Shown piece after piece: positions 45,246 through 55,629 of a stretch of DNA of 64,000 bases. Numbering within the stretch: the first letter of the stretch is position 1; the number at the start of each line of letters is the position of its first letter. The stretch comes from Astragalus membranaceus. Lineage: Eukaryota > Streptophyta > Magnoliopsida > Fabales > Fabaceae. Both the position numbers and the translations under genes were made by a program. Under the pieces are notes generated by a model. It ran no database searches and had not been told where the DNA came from. It was given only the letters and a program-made list of their open reading frames with translations. Location: contig JAZGSX010000012.1 of the NCBI GenBank assembly GCA_039519185.1, positions 558,001 to 622,000 of the forward strand, read 5' to 3'.

Positions 45246-46022
45246 TTAGGGTGGATAATAGGACAAAAAGAAAACATCATCCTTCCGCTTTCTCTTTTTG
45301 GTCAGAGATCCCATGTATTTGGCATATGGAAGCAAGTGTTCCCATGCACCAACCAATAAGTGTTTGGGATATGAATTTCTCCTTTCTTGAAAAAATTTAA
45401 GCTCATTTTGCGGATGATTCTTTTCTTCAATTACCAAAGGTTGAATCTGAATTTTCACATGACTCTCTTCATACCTCAACTTTGGATTTTCTTCCTTGTC
45501 ACTATTTTTGAATTTTTCTTTTTCTATAACTACACGATTTTTTTGTTTTTCTTCCACCATTTCCAAATGACCACATTCAAGCTCATACTTTACACTCTCT
45601 TTTTCTTCCTCTTGCTCAACCACATATTCAATACAACTCTTTTCTTCTAGCTCAACCACTTTTCCAATACAACTCTCTTCTCTTAGATGCTCCATAATTG
45701 TCTTAATGTGAGCCTCTACATTCTTACATGAAGCTTCAGAGTTGTCACGATACACCTTCATATACTCAATGGAATGAGCTAAGAGTTCTTTTAATTCAAA
45801 GTTGTCCTCATGTAATCCTACGGTTTGAGCTTGAGGATACGAATCTTGCCCACTCACATCATTTCCCATTCCATAATCCATATTTTGGGCAGTCATGGGC
45901 ATGAAATTTGTCTCATAACAGCCCATTTGATATTTACTCTCATGGAAATCATAATTGAAACATTCTTGTTGAGCATTCAATTCATTCATTTCTTGCATAA
46001 AGTAAAAACTCCAATGGTCCAT
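45246..46022 (-). CDS. LARD-2 ORF, 258 aa, unknown charged protein
   Basis: The only substantial frame of the element. It starts MDHWSFYFMQEMNELNAQQE at 46022, 252 bases from the PBS, in the place where gag would be. The N-terminal 90 residues are rich in Asn, Met and Tyr. A central segment (about residues 100-200) is strongly charged (QEEEKESVKYELE, EKQKNRVVIEKEKF) and probably coiled coil. The C-terminus has LVGAWEHLLPYAKYMGSL and a basic KKRKRK patch like a nuclear localisation signal. I see no gag, knuckle or enzyme motif and do not know the family. It is intact in both full units. Confidence 0.65.
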   Translation of the reverse strand: MDHWSFYFMQEMNELNAQQECFNYDFHESKYQMGCYETNFMPMTAQNMDYGMGNDVSGQDSYPQAQTVGLHEDNFELKELLAHSIEYMKVYRDNSEASCKNVEAHIKTIMEHLREESCIGKVVELEEKSCIEYVVEQEEEKESVKYELECGHLEMVEEKQKNRVVIEKEKFKNSDKEENPKLRYEESHVKIQIQPLVIEEKNHPQNELKFFQERRNSYPKHLLVGAWEHLLPYAKYMGSLTKKRKRKDDVFFLSYYPP

Positions 46023-46273
46023 GGCATAAAAGTGGATTTTTTTTTTTTTAAAACACTCAACACAAACAATAATAGTAATAACAACAAAGAAAACACACTA
46101 CAGTCATAAAGCACAATGCAAATTCACTCCCTGGTTCAGTTGAATTAGAGCTTGAATTGGAACTAAGCATACGCTGTAACGTTTACCTGTTCACATACAG
46201 AAACAACGAACAACACAGTAAAATTCTTTCACCTAGTGCTTTAATACTTTTGAACCATAAAAGTTAAATTCAA

Positions 46274-46291
46274 TCCCCGGCAACGGCGCCA
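46274..46291 (-). promoter_or_regulatory. LARD-2 primer binding site, tRNA-Asp type
   Basis: The + strand reads TCCCCGGCAACGGCGCCA, the exact complement of the Athila PBS at 38352. LTR2 begins six bases later. A second copy is at 50413-50430. Confidence 0.88.
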
Positions 46292-46297
46292 AAAACT

Positions 46298-47782
46298 TGT
46301 TGCGTCCGTGTGTTTTCTAGTCGCAATGTCAGTGCAAGTATACACGTCGTACAAGTAATAAAGTGGATAAAAGTAAGAGATCGTTCCCACGAGGATTGAT
46401 TAACTTTCAGAGTTCAAGTCTTTAAAACACAAGTGAAACAGGTAATAAATCGGCACTAAAAGTAGGTGTTAAGACTAAGAACGTAAATAAAACAAGTAAA
46501 GAGGAAGTGGTTGTGAATATGGAAAAGTATGAGTTGGATTGCTGCATGCAAGTAAATCTCCTCTAGTTAGACGTTATAACGTTTACACGTTAATACGTAC
46601 AAATGCTATGTTGTATAGACGTTATAACGTTTGAACGCTGTTGCAAAAGAGCTGTGCTTTTCAGTCACAAAACGTCAGAGCTTCAAGTACTAGAATTCCT
46701 ATGTCTAGGTTCTAAGTAGGCCTACTCCTGTATTTTAAGTACCCACAGCAATGTCCTATGAACTATTATCCATTCTATGTCTAGACTTAGATAAAAATGC
46801 CTAAATGTCTTTAGTGCACCTTTTCATTCACATAAATCTTTGAGTTCTTTTCATAGACCATGTCTGTACCTATGAATCTACTTATTTTAAGTGATCAGTT
46901 CAAAACAAGTTTGGAAATATTAACATGCAAAGATTTAAAACGCATAAACATCATTACTTCATAGTATTAGACTAAAGGTTCATTACATGCAAAACAACAA
47001 CCCAACTACAAATGTTTAGCTCATGCTGAGCGTCTTTACAGAAAGAAAAGGAGTTAAAATCCAAATACCGTACATAGAGAAAAGGAGATTAAACGCAAAA
47101 GATACGCCTAAGTAGCCTTCCTTCATGCACGCTGTAAAGACGTTGCAACGTCTGAGCTTCACAGTAATGGGTGCGAATGGAAATAAAAATGGAGCTTGAG
47201 GAGAGTTCGAATGAAGAAGTCTGTGTCCAGAACTTCTTTTAGAAAACTCCTCTGGAAGTGGAGGAAGGTGGATGATGAATGGATTCCTCCCTCTTTTTTC
47301 GTAGAGAGAGATAAGCTTTGTTTAAATAGCCAAAAAAAACAGAAGGTCACATGCTTGCTGATGTCATTGCCCACTTTCCCAACTTGCTTGTAAATAAAAT
47401 ATTGCTGAAATGACACTGCACTGCTACAGTGCGTCAGCCGCGTCAGCGATGAGGAGAGAGAAGATCTTCTGACTTTCTAGATCTTTGACCATCATTTCTT
47501 GTGTGCCAAAAATAAGATATTTCTTTCTTGCCTTGCTGCCTTCCGTCAGACGTGACGAGAGACGTTGCTACGTTCAGTTTACTGCACAAACACAAGAAGC
47601 ATCAAAACGCTCACAAAGGCGCCAATTGGTGCCAAAATGCATAGAATTTGTAATTTAGCCCCTTTCTAACTGAAAAGCAATAAACTAACAGAAACTTAAT
47701 AGAAACAACCTACTATTGCCAGAGAACTTGCATGATTTAACTTTGAATAAGTATAAATAACTCATATAAACATGAGTTATCA
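46298..47782 (-). repeat. LARD-2 LTR2 (1485 bp)
   Basis: Equivalent to LTR1. The one substitution I see is C at 47551 where LTR1 has T at 43415. It serves both as 5' LTR of unit 1 and as 3' LTR of unit 2. Confidence 0.92.
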
Positions 47783-49386
47783 CACCCCCAAACTTAAACC
47801 AATGCTTGTCCTCAAGCAATCGAAACACTGCATATGAAAAGATGCAAGAAATTAAATACACCAGCAGTTTACACCCTGCTCATCCATTTGATCAAAAATT
47901 TTCCTCAAGGGGCTAATTCCTTCAGACTTACACTACACACTCACGCACCAATGCACAATTACATTCTAGATTCATTACTGCCCAAAGTGAGTGTGTGATC
48001 TCTGTATCAATTCTATTCCTAGCTAGGTTCAGAAGCTACCCTAGCCTATGAAAGAGTGGTTTCCATATGGTGAGAGTATAACATCTTTCAAAACAGAGAG
48101 TAGGCTAAAATTTCCACACAAGACTTGAGGGTTATTTTAAGCACGACAAAGGGTCTTAATTTGGGTGCTAGGACTAGATTAGTGCAAACTACTTTTCTGA
48201 CTCACACAACGTAAAACACACAGAGGACTGCAACCCCTCATTACTGAGCAACTTTCATTTGATTCACTTCACTTTTGGTTTGGAGTTTTTGTGATTTTCT
48301 CCTTTTTGATCCCTTGGATTTGACAATTTGGGATTGAGATTTTTGGGGTACCCAGTATTTGTTTCGGGAAATTGCAGCCAACACAGAGGACATGTGGATT
48401 TTTCCACTTATTTGAAACAACACACACTTTTTTTTTGGTCTTTTTGGAGTAGACGTTATAACGTTTGATAACACAGAACTCAACACACAAACACACACGG
48501 CATACGTTATAACGTTACGGGTAGATGTTACAACGCTGCACTCACACTACACAGGCACTAATCATCCTACAGTCTTTGCACCCAGCCTTAGTACAACCTG
48601 ATATACCCCCAAACTTAGTTTCTACTGCTACTCTAAGTTTTTAATCAAGTTTTGCAATCACCAAAGTCAACCAAAACTAGCTTTTGCATCACATAGTCCC
48701 TAGCTAACTAGGTTTTCCTCAAAACAGAGTTTGTGTGGAAGCAGTAATCAATTCTATTCATCTAAGCATGCATCAGCTACTCACACAAATTCACACATAG
48801 TCATTACTAGATTTAGCCCAAAGAGAAACATTTTTGATGATTAATAGAGTAGGAAAGTAAACTGATTATTATTATTATTATTATTTGTTTTTTTTTTATG
48901 CAAACACAAAACATAAAAATGATCCTCCCCCCCCAGACACAAAGATGAGCAGTGTCCTCACTGCTCACTGATCTTCAAAAATGGGAGGGGAACACTCAAA
49001 CACAACACCAGCAAACAAACTACTGACTACTAACTAAAAACTACAACTATTCTACTGCTAAAAAGAGGGCTAAACTACTTGTTCAGAACACCTGACCTGA
49101 GCCTTCCACTCTGTCTGGCTGGGATGCCTGCTTCAGCAGTCTTCTTTTTCTTTTAAAACTTCACCCAGGCAGCAAACGTGACAACGTCCTAGACACACAG
49201 AGACGTTATAACGTCTACCACACTTCAATAACTTGAGTCTTGAATCTCTCCTACCTTCAGCTTCCATTTCTGCACAAAACAAAAAATAGAAACAAAAACA
49301 ACAAGGATTAGAATAAAAACTCTGGGCTGCCTCCCAGTAGCGCTTGGTTTAAGAGTCCTCAGCCAGACTTGGAATTCAAACCCAAG

Positions 49387-50163
49387 TTAGGGTGGATAAT
49401 AGGACAAAAAGAAAACATCATCCTTCCGCTTTCTCTTTTTGGTCAGAGATCCCATGTATTTGGCATATGGAAGCAAGTGTTCCCATGCACCAACCAATAA
49501 GTGTTTGGGATATGAATTTCTCCTTTCTTGAAAAAATTTAAGCTCATTTTGCGGATGATTCTTTTCTTCAATTACCAAAGGTTGAATCTGAATTTTCACA
49601 TGACTCTCTTCATACCTCAACTTTGGATTTTCTTCCTTGTCACTATTTTTGAATTTTTCTTTTTCTATAACTACACGATTTTTTTGTTTTTCTTCCACCA
49701 TTTCCAAATGACCACATTCAAGCTCATACTTTACACTCTCTTTTTCTTCCTCTTGCTCAACCACATATTCAATACAACTCTTTTCTTCTAGCTCAACCAC
49801 TTTTCCAATACAACTCTCTTCTCTTAGATGCTCCATAATTGTCTTAATGTGAGCCTCTACATTCTTACATGAAGCTTCAGAGTTGTCACGATACACCTTC
49901 ATATACTCAATGGAATGAGCTAAGAGTTCTTTTAATTCAAAGTTGTCCTCATGTAATCCTACGGTTTGAGCTTGAGGATACGAATCTTGCCCACTCACAT
50001 CATTTCCCATTCCATAATCCATATTTTGGGCAGTCATGGGCATGAAATTTGTCTCATAACAGCCCATTTGATATTTACTCTCATGGAAATCATAATTGAA
50101 ACATTCTTGTTGAGCATTCAATTCATTCATTTCTTGCATAAAGTAAAAACTCCAATGGTCCAT
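49387..50163 (-). CDS. LARD-2 ORF, second copy
   Basis: The 258-residue protein is identical to that at 45246-46022, starting MDHWSF at 50163. A shorter T-run at 50180-50189 opens the frame further upstream to 50253, which would add a hydrophobic leader (SLLLLLLLFVLSVL). I prefer the shared start, because the extension depends on homopolymer length. Confidence 0.65.
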   Translation of the reverse strand: MDHWSFYFMQEMNELNAQQECFNYDFHESKYQMGCYETNFMPMTAQNMDYGMGNDVSGQDSYPQAQTVGLHEDNFELKELLAHSIEYMKVYRDNSEASCKNVEAHIKTIMEHLREESCIGKVVELEEKSCIEYVVEQEEEKESVKYELECGHLEMVEEKQKNRVVIEKEKFKNSDKEENPKLRYEESHVKIQIQPLVIEEKNHPQNELKFFQERRNSYPKHLLVGAWEHLLPYAKYMGSLTKKRKRKDDVFFLSYYPP

Positions 50164-50436
50164 GGCATAAAAGTGGATTTTTTTTTTTAAAACACTCAAC
50201 ACAAACAATAATAGTAATAACAACAAAGAAAACACACTACAGTCATAAAGCACAATGCAAATTCACTCCCTGGTTCAGTTGAATTAGAGCTTGAATTGGA
50301 ACTAAGCATACGCTGTAACGTTTACCTGTTCACATACAGAAACAACGAACAACACAGTAAAATTCTTTCACCTAGTGCTTTAATACTTTTGAACCATAAA
50401 AGTTAAATTCAATCCCCGGCAACGGCGCCAAAAACT

Positions 50437-51920
50437 TGTTGCGTCCGTGTGTTTTCTAGTCGCAATGTCAGTGCAAGTATACACGTCGTACAAGTAATAA
50501 AGTGGATAAAAGTAAGAGATCGTTCCCACGAGGATTGATTAACTTTCAGAGTTCAAGTCTTTAAAACACAAGTGAAACAGGTAATAAATCGGCACTAAAA
50601 GTAGGTGTTAAGACTAAGAACGTAAATAAAACAAGTAAAGAGGAAGTGGTTGTGAATATGGAAAAGTATGAGTTGGATTGCTGCATGCAAGTAAATCTCC
50701 TCTAGTTAGACGTTATAACGTTTAACGTTAATACGTACAAATGCTATGTTGTATAGACGTTATAACGTTTGAACGCTGTTGCAAAAGAGCTGTGCTTTTC
50801 AGTCACAAAACGTCAGAGCTTCAAGTACTAGAATTCCTATGTCTAGGTTCTAAGTAGGCCTACTCCTGTATTTTAAGTACCCACAGCAATGTCCTATGAA
50901 CTATTATCCATTCTATGTCTAGACTTAGATAAAAATGCCTAAATGTCTTTAGTGCACCTTTTCATTCACATAAATCTTTGAGTTCTTTTCATAGACCATG
51001 TCTGTACCTATGAATCTACTTATTTTAAGTGATCAGTTCAAAACAAGTTTGGAAATATTAACATGCAAAGATTTAAAACGCATAAACATCATTACTTCAT
51101 AGTATTAGACTAAAGGTTCATTACATGCAAAACAACAACCCAACTACAAATGTTTAGCTCATGCTGAGCGTCTTTACAGAAAGAAAAGGAGTTAAAATCC
51201 AAATACCGTACATAGAGAAAAGGAGATTAAACGCAAAAGATACGCCTAAGTAGCCTTCCTTCATGCACGCTGTAAAGACGTTGCAACGTCTGAGCTTCAC
51301 AGTAATGGGTGCGAATGGAAATAAAAATGGAGCTTGAGGAGAGTTCGAATGAAGAAGTCTGTGTCCAGAACTTCTTTTAGAAAACTCCTCTGGAAGTGGA
51401 GGAAGGTGGATGATGAATGGATTCCTCCCTCTTTTTTCGTAGAGAGAGATAAGCTTTGTTTAAATAGCCAAAAAAAACAGAAGGTCACATGCTTGCTGAT
51501 GTCATTGCCCACTTTCCCAACTTGCTTGTAAATAAAATATTGCTGAAATGACACTGCACTGCTACAGTGCGTCAGCCGCGTCAGCGATGAGGAGAGAGAA
51601 GATCTTCTGACTTTCTAGATCTTTGACCATCATTTCTTGTGTGCCAAAAATAAGATATTTCTTTCTTGCCTTGCTGCCTTCCGTCAGACGTGACGAGAGA
51701 CGTTGCTACGTTCAGTTTACTGCACAAACACAAGAAGCATCAAAACGCTCACAAAGGCGCCAATTGGTGCCAAAATGCATAGAATTTGTAATTTAGCCCC
51801 TTTCTAACTGAAAAGCAATAAACTAACAGAAACTTAATAGAAACAACCTACTATTGCCAGAGAACTTGCATGATTTAACTTTGAATAAGTATAAATAACT
51901 CATATAAACATGAGTTATCA
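50437..51920 (-). repeat. LARD-2 LTR3 (1484 bp)
   Basis: Same as LTR1 and LTR2 apart from a 1-bp loss (CGTTTAACGTTA near 50720). Its internal region continues only to 53087. Confidence 0.92.
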
Positions 51921-53087
51921 CACCCCCAAACTTAAACCAATGCTTGTCCTCAAGCAATCGAAACACTGCATATGAAAAGATGCAAGAAATTAAATACACC
52001 AGCAGTTTACACCCTGCTCATCCATTTGATCAAAAATTTTCCTCAAGGGGCTAATTCCTTCAGACTTACACTACACACTCACGCACCAATGCACAATTAC
52101 ATTCTAGATTCATTACTGCCCAAAGTGAGTGTGTGATCTCTGTATCAATTCTATTCCTAGCTAGGTTCAGAAGCTACCCTAGCCTATGAAAGAGTGGTTT
52201 CCATATGGTGAGAGTATAACATCTTTCAAAACAGAGAGTAGGCTAAAATTTCCACACAAGACTTGAGGGTTATTTTAAGCACGACAAAGGGTCTTAATTT
52301 GGGTGCTAGGACTAGATTAGTGCAAACTACTTTTCTGACTCACACAACGTAAAACACACAGAGGACTGCAACCCCTCATTACTGAGCAACTTTCATTTGA
52401 TTCACTTCACTTTTGGTTTGGAGTTTTTGTGATTTTCTCCTTTTTGATCCCTTGGATTTGACAATTTGGGATTGAGATTTTTGGGGTACCCAGTATTTGT
52501 TTCGGGAAATTGCAGCCAACACAGAGGACATGTGGATTTTTCCACTTATTTGAAACAACACACACTTTTTTTTTGGTCTTTTTGGAGTAGACGTTATAAC
52601 GTTTGATAACACAGAACTCAACACACAAACACACACGGCATACGTTATAACGTTACGGGTAGATGTTACAACGCTGCACTCACACTACACAGGCACTAAT
52701 CATCCTACAGTCTTTGCACCCAGCCTTAGTACAACCTGATATACCCCCAAACTTAGTTTCTACTGCTACTCTAAGTTTTTAATCAAGTTTTGCAATCACC
52801 AAAGTCAACCAAAACTAGCTTTTGCATCACATAGTCCCTAGCTAACTAGGTTTTCCTCAAAACAGAGTTTGTGTGGAAGCAGTAATCAATTCTATTCATC
52901 TAAGCATGCATCAGCTACTCACACAAATTCACACATAGTCATTACTAGATTTAGCCCAAAGAGAAACATTTTTGATGATTAATAGAGTAGGAAAGTAAAC
53001 TGATTATTATTATTATTATTATTTGTTTTTTTTTATGCAAACACAAAACATAAAAATGATCCTCCCCCCCCAGACACAAAGATGAGC
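51921..53087 (-). mobile_element. LARD-2 partial internal region 3
   Basis: It matches 43647-44820 and stops after CAAAGATGAGCA, where Athila RNase H resumes (AAATATTTGTACTGATCAC). The ORF and PBS of this unit are missing. Confidence 0.9.
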
Positions 53088-54616
53088 AAAAATATTTGTA
53101 CTGATCACTCGGCCATAAAATATTTGTTAAACAAAAAAGATGCTAAGCCGAGATTGATCCGATGGGTTTTACTCCTACAAGAATTTGATCTTGAAATAAG
53201 GGATAAAAAAGGCGTTGAAAATGTTGTGGCTGATCATTTGTCTCGCCTACAAGGAACAACAGAAGAAGAGTTACCACTTAATGATACATTTTTGGATGAT
53301 CAACTCTTCTCATTGGTCAAAACTGAAGCACCATGGTATGCAGATTTTGTAAACTACCTTGCAGCAAGAGTACTCCCCCCAGATTTGAATTATCAGCAGA
53401 AGAAGAAATTCTTCCATGATCTTAAACTGTATTACTGGGACGAGCCACTGCTTTTTAAAAGAGGAGCAGACGGGGTGTTCAGAAGATGCATTCCGGAAGA
53501 AGAGGTAAGTAACATTCTATACCATTGTCATTCTTCTTCCTATGGCGGCCATGCCAGTTCTTCAAAAACTGCTACAAAAATTCTACAATCTGGTTTTTAT
53601 TGGCCGTCCTTTTTAAAGACACGCATCAATTCGTTTCTAAATGCGACCAGTGTCAACGCACTGGAAATATTTCGAAAAGAAATGAAATGCCCTTAAATAA
53701 TATCTTAGAGGTTGAAATTTTTGACGTTTGGGGTGTCGATTTCATGGGACCATTTCCATCTTCTTTTGGAAACCAATATATTCTGGTAGCTGTTGACTAT
53801 GTGTCAAAATGGATCGAAGCCATTGCTTCTCCTACAAACAATGCAAAGGTAGTCATAAAACTTTTCAAAAAAATAATTTTTCCAAGATTCGGGGTCCCTC
53901 GTGTTGTCATAAGCGACAGAGGATCCCATTTCATCTCAAAACATTTTGAAATGTTACTGCAAAAGTTTGGTGTAAGGCACAAAATTGCAACGCCTTACCA
54001 CCCTCAAACTAGTGGTCAGATTGAGGTATCGAATAGAAAAATTAAAAGTATTTTAGAAAAAACTGTTTCGACCTCAAGAAAAGACTGGTCGGTAAAGCTT
54101 GATGATGCTCTCTGGGCTTATCGGACTACGTACAAAACTCCCATAGGAATGACTCCTTTCAAATTAATTTATGGGAAGTCTTGCCACCTTCCGGTTGAAC
54201 TAGAGCACAAAGCTTACTGGGCAATTAAACGCCTTAACCTGAACATGGAATTAGCCGGAGAAAAACGAAAACTCCAACTAAACGAATTGGAAGAACTGAG
54301 AATGGATGCTTATGAGAATGCAAAACTTTACAAGGAAAGAACAAAAAATTGGCATGATAAGCGTATCATTCGCAGAGAATTCAAGGAGGGTGATCTGGTG
54401 TTATTATTTAATTCCAGGCTAAAAATTTTCCCAGGAAAATTAAAATCAAGATGGTCCGGTCCTTTTGAAATCCGTAAGGTTTACCCCTTCGGATTCGTAG
54501 AGATCTGGAGCGAGAAAACCGGATCGTTTAAAGTCAATGGTCAAAGGTTGAAAAATTATCTAATTGGTGACCCAATTGAGAAAGGAACTAGTTTAGTTCT
54601 ACATAATCCCAATTGA
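53088..54616 (+). pseudogene. Athila pol part 2: RNase H end and integrase
   Basis: RNase H resumes at TDHSAIKYLL, with ADHLSRL closing it. The integrase zinc-binding part has YHCHSSSYGGH and, after a frameshift in a T-run near 53610, CDQCQRTG. The DDE core has its three acids: Asp 53738-53740 (GVDFMGP), Asp 53915-53917 (ISDRGSHF) and Glu 54023-54025 (GQIEVSNR). The second and third are 35 residues apart, as in the canonical D-D-35-E. A GPFEIRKVYPFGFVEI tail follows. Except for the frameshift the integrase is intact. Confidence 0.92.
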
Positions 54617-54655
54617 AATTTTGATCGTCAAGCTAGTGACGTTAAAAGAGCACTG

Positions 54656-54673
54656 CGTGGGAAGCAACCCACG
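54656..54673 (+). ncRNA. conserved post-ORF hairpin, Athila
   Basis: CGTGGG, loop AAGCAA, CCCACG lies 40 bases after the integrase stop. Compared with LARD-2 the stem bases differ while pairing is kept. This is a structure in the element RNA, not a separate gene. Confidence 0.5.
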
Positions 54674-54868
54674 GCTTAATGTATTTTTTCGATTCATCAA
54701 AAAAAAAAGAAGAAGAAAAAAGGCTTACGGTTAGAAAAATTGGAGCACGCGACAGATATGCTCCAAACCCTAAATGCATCATTTCAGCATCATTCAGTGT
54801 CCCCCGCCCGGGCAGCTGTGATCCGGTGAGCTATCCTAACCCCTTTTGTGTTGTTTTATTTGAAAAAT

Positions 54869-54900
54869 CATTGAGGACAATGCCTAGTCCAAGCATGGGG
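54869..54900 (+). promoter_or_regulatory. inner AGGA-loop hairpin and G-run
   Basis: CATTG, loop AGGA, CAATG is followed by CCTAGTCCAAGCATGGGG. This has the layout of the terminal cassette at 55590 but is 730 bp further upstream, so it resembles a second, central polypurine tract. Confidence 0.5.
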
Positions 54901-55589
54901 GGTATTTTATTGCTTTTATTGGGTATGTCTTTATTGCTTTGCTAAGTTTTTATCTTTTTGTGCTTTGAGTTGTATCTGCTCCCTCCATGATGAAACTTTG
55001 TGAACCCTAAGCATGTTTTAGATAAGCCTTTTCTAGACAAAAATAATTTTTCAATTTTTCATTAGCAATCATCTAGGTGGACTGGTTGGGAACAACAACA
55101 TTGTATCATGGTTCGATTTCTACTTCTAGGGCTTTTTCACACACACACACACACTATTGAGACTGTCTTCAGTTGTTAATACAATTAGAAGGACCGAAGA
55201 GAAACTAGTAACCTGGTTCTCTTGGTGACATTCACTGGATGCGCGGTTACTGGAGAAAAACGTCTGAGTTGGGGTATCAAAAAAAAATGCAAAACCAATT
55301 CAAAATGCAAAAATTGGTGCATTTTAAATGTCAAAATGAATGGTTAGCATATAAAATCAAAAAGAAAAGAAAAATGCTTGAATACCCAACGTATAAAGAC
55401 CCTCCTTTGAGACCCGGTCTTAGTAAATGGAGGACCCAAGCTTAAGAATGCTGGGGAACCGGTTCTATAATGACATTGATATCCTCTCTAGAGTATTGAT
55501 ACTTTAAAATTGTCTCCCAATTCCACAAGAAGCCCAGATAGTATTTCTCAAACCAAAGTGTTAGAATTGGCCTAAAGATTTACACTGTT

Positions 55590-55629
55590 TTTGCTTGAGG
55601 ACAAGCAAAGGTTCAAGCATAGGGGAGTT
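55590..55629 (+). promoter_or_regulatory. AGGA-loop hairpin and polypurine tract before Athila 3' LTR
   Basis: TTTGCTTG, loop AGGA, CAAGCAAA forms a perfect 8-bp stem (55590-55609). GGTTCAAGCATAGGGGAGTT then directly abuts the LTR start TGATAAG at 55630. Confidence 0.75.

Larger units (their letters stand above)
42162..53087 (-). mobile_element. LARD-2 tandem array: three LTRs, two complete and one partial internal region
   Basis: The element reads on the minus strand. On the + strand the order is LTR1 (42162-43646), internal 1, PBS, LTR2 (46298-47782), internal 2, PBS, LTR3 (50437-51920), then a partial internal region to 53087. The period is 4136-4139 bp. By eye the copies differ in homopolymers, a TTA/ATT microsatellite, one substitution (43415/47551) and a 1-bp loss in LTR3. 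It is inserted in Athila RNase H. The right edge cuts off both the internal region and about 40-50 codons of RNase H. Confidence 0.93.
54617..55629 (+). other. Athila 3' non-coding region
   Basis: No envelope-like frame is recognised. It holds the post-ORF hairpin (54656-54673), an inner hairpin plus G-run cassette (54869-54900) and the terminal hairpin plus PPT (55590-55629). A short CA repeat is at about 55140. Confidence 0.7.

Noticed and set aside
42162..53087. CRISPR-like array suggested by regular repeats
   Set aside because: Repeats are LTR-length units in plant DNA, and the short palindromes have irregular spacing.
54617..55629. Envelope-like ORF expected in some Athila elements
   Set aside because: No frame with a plausible length, signal peptide or membrane segment is present.
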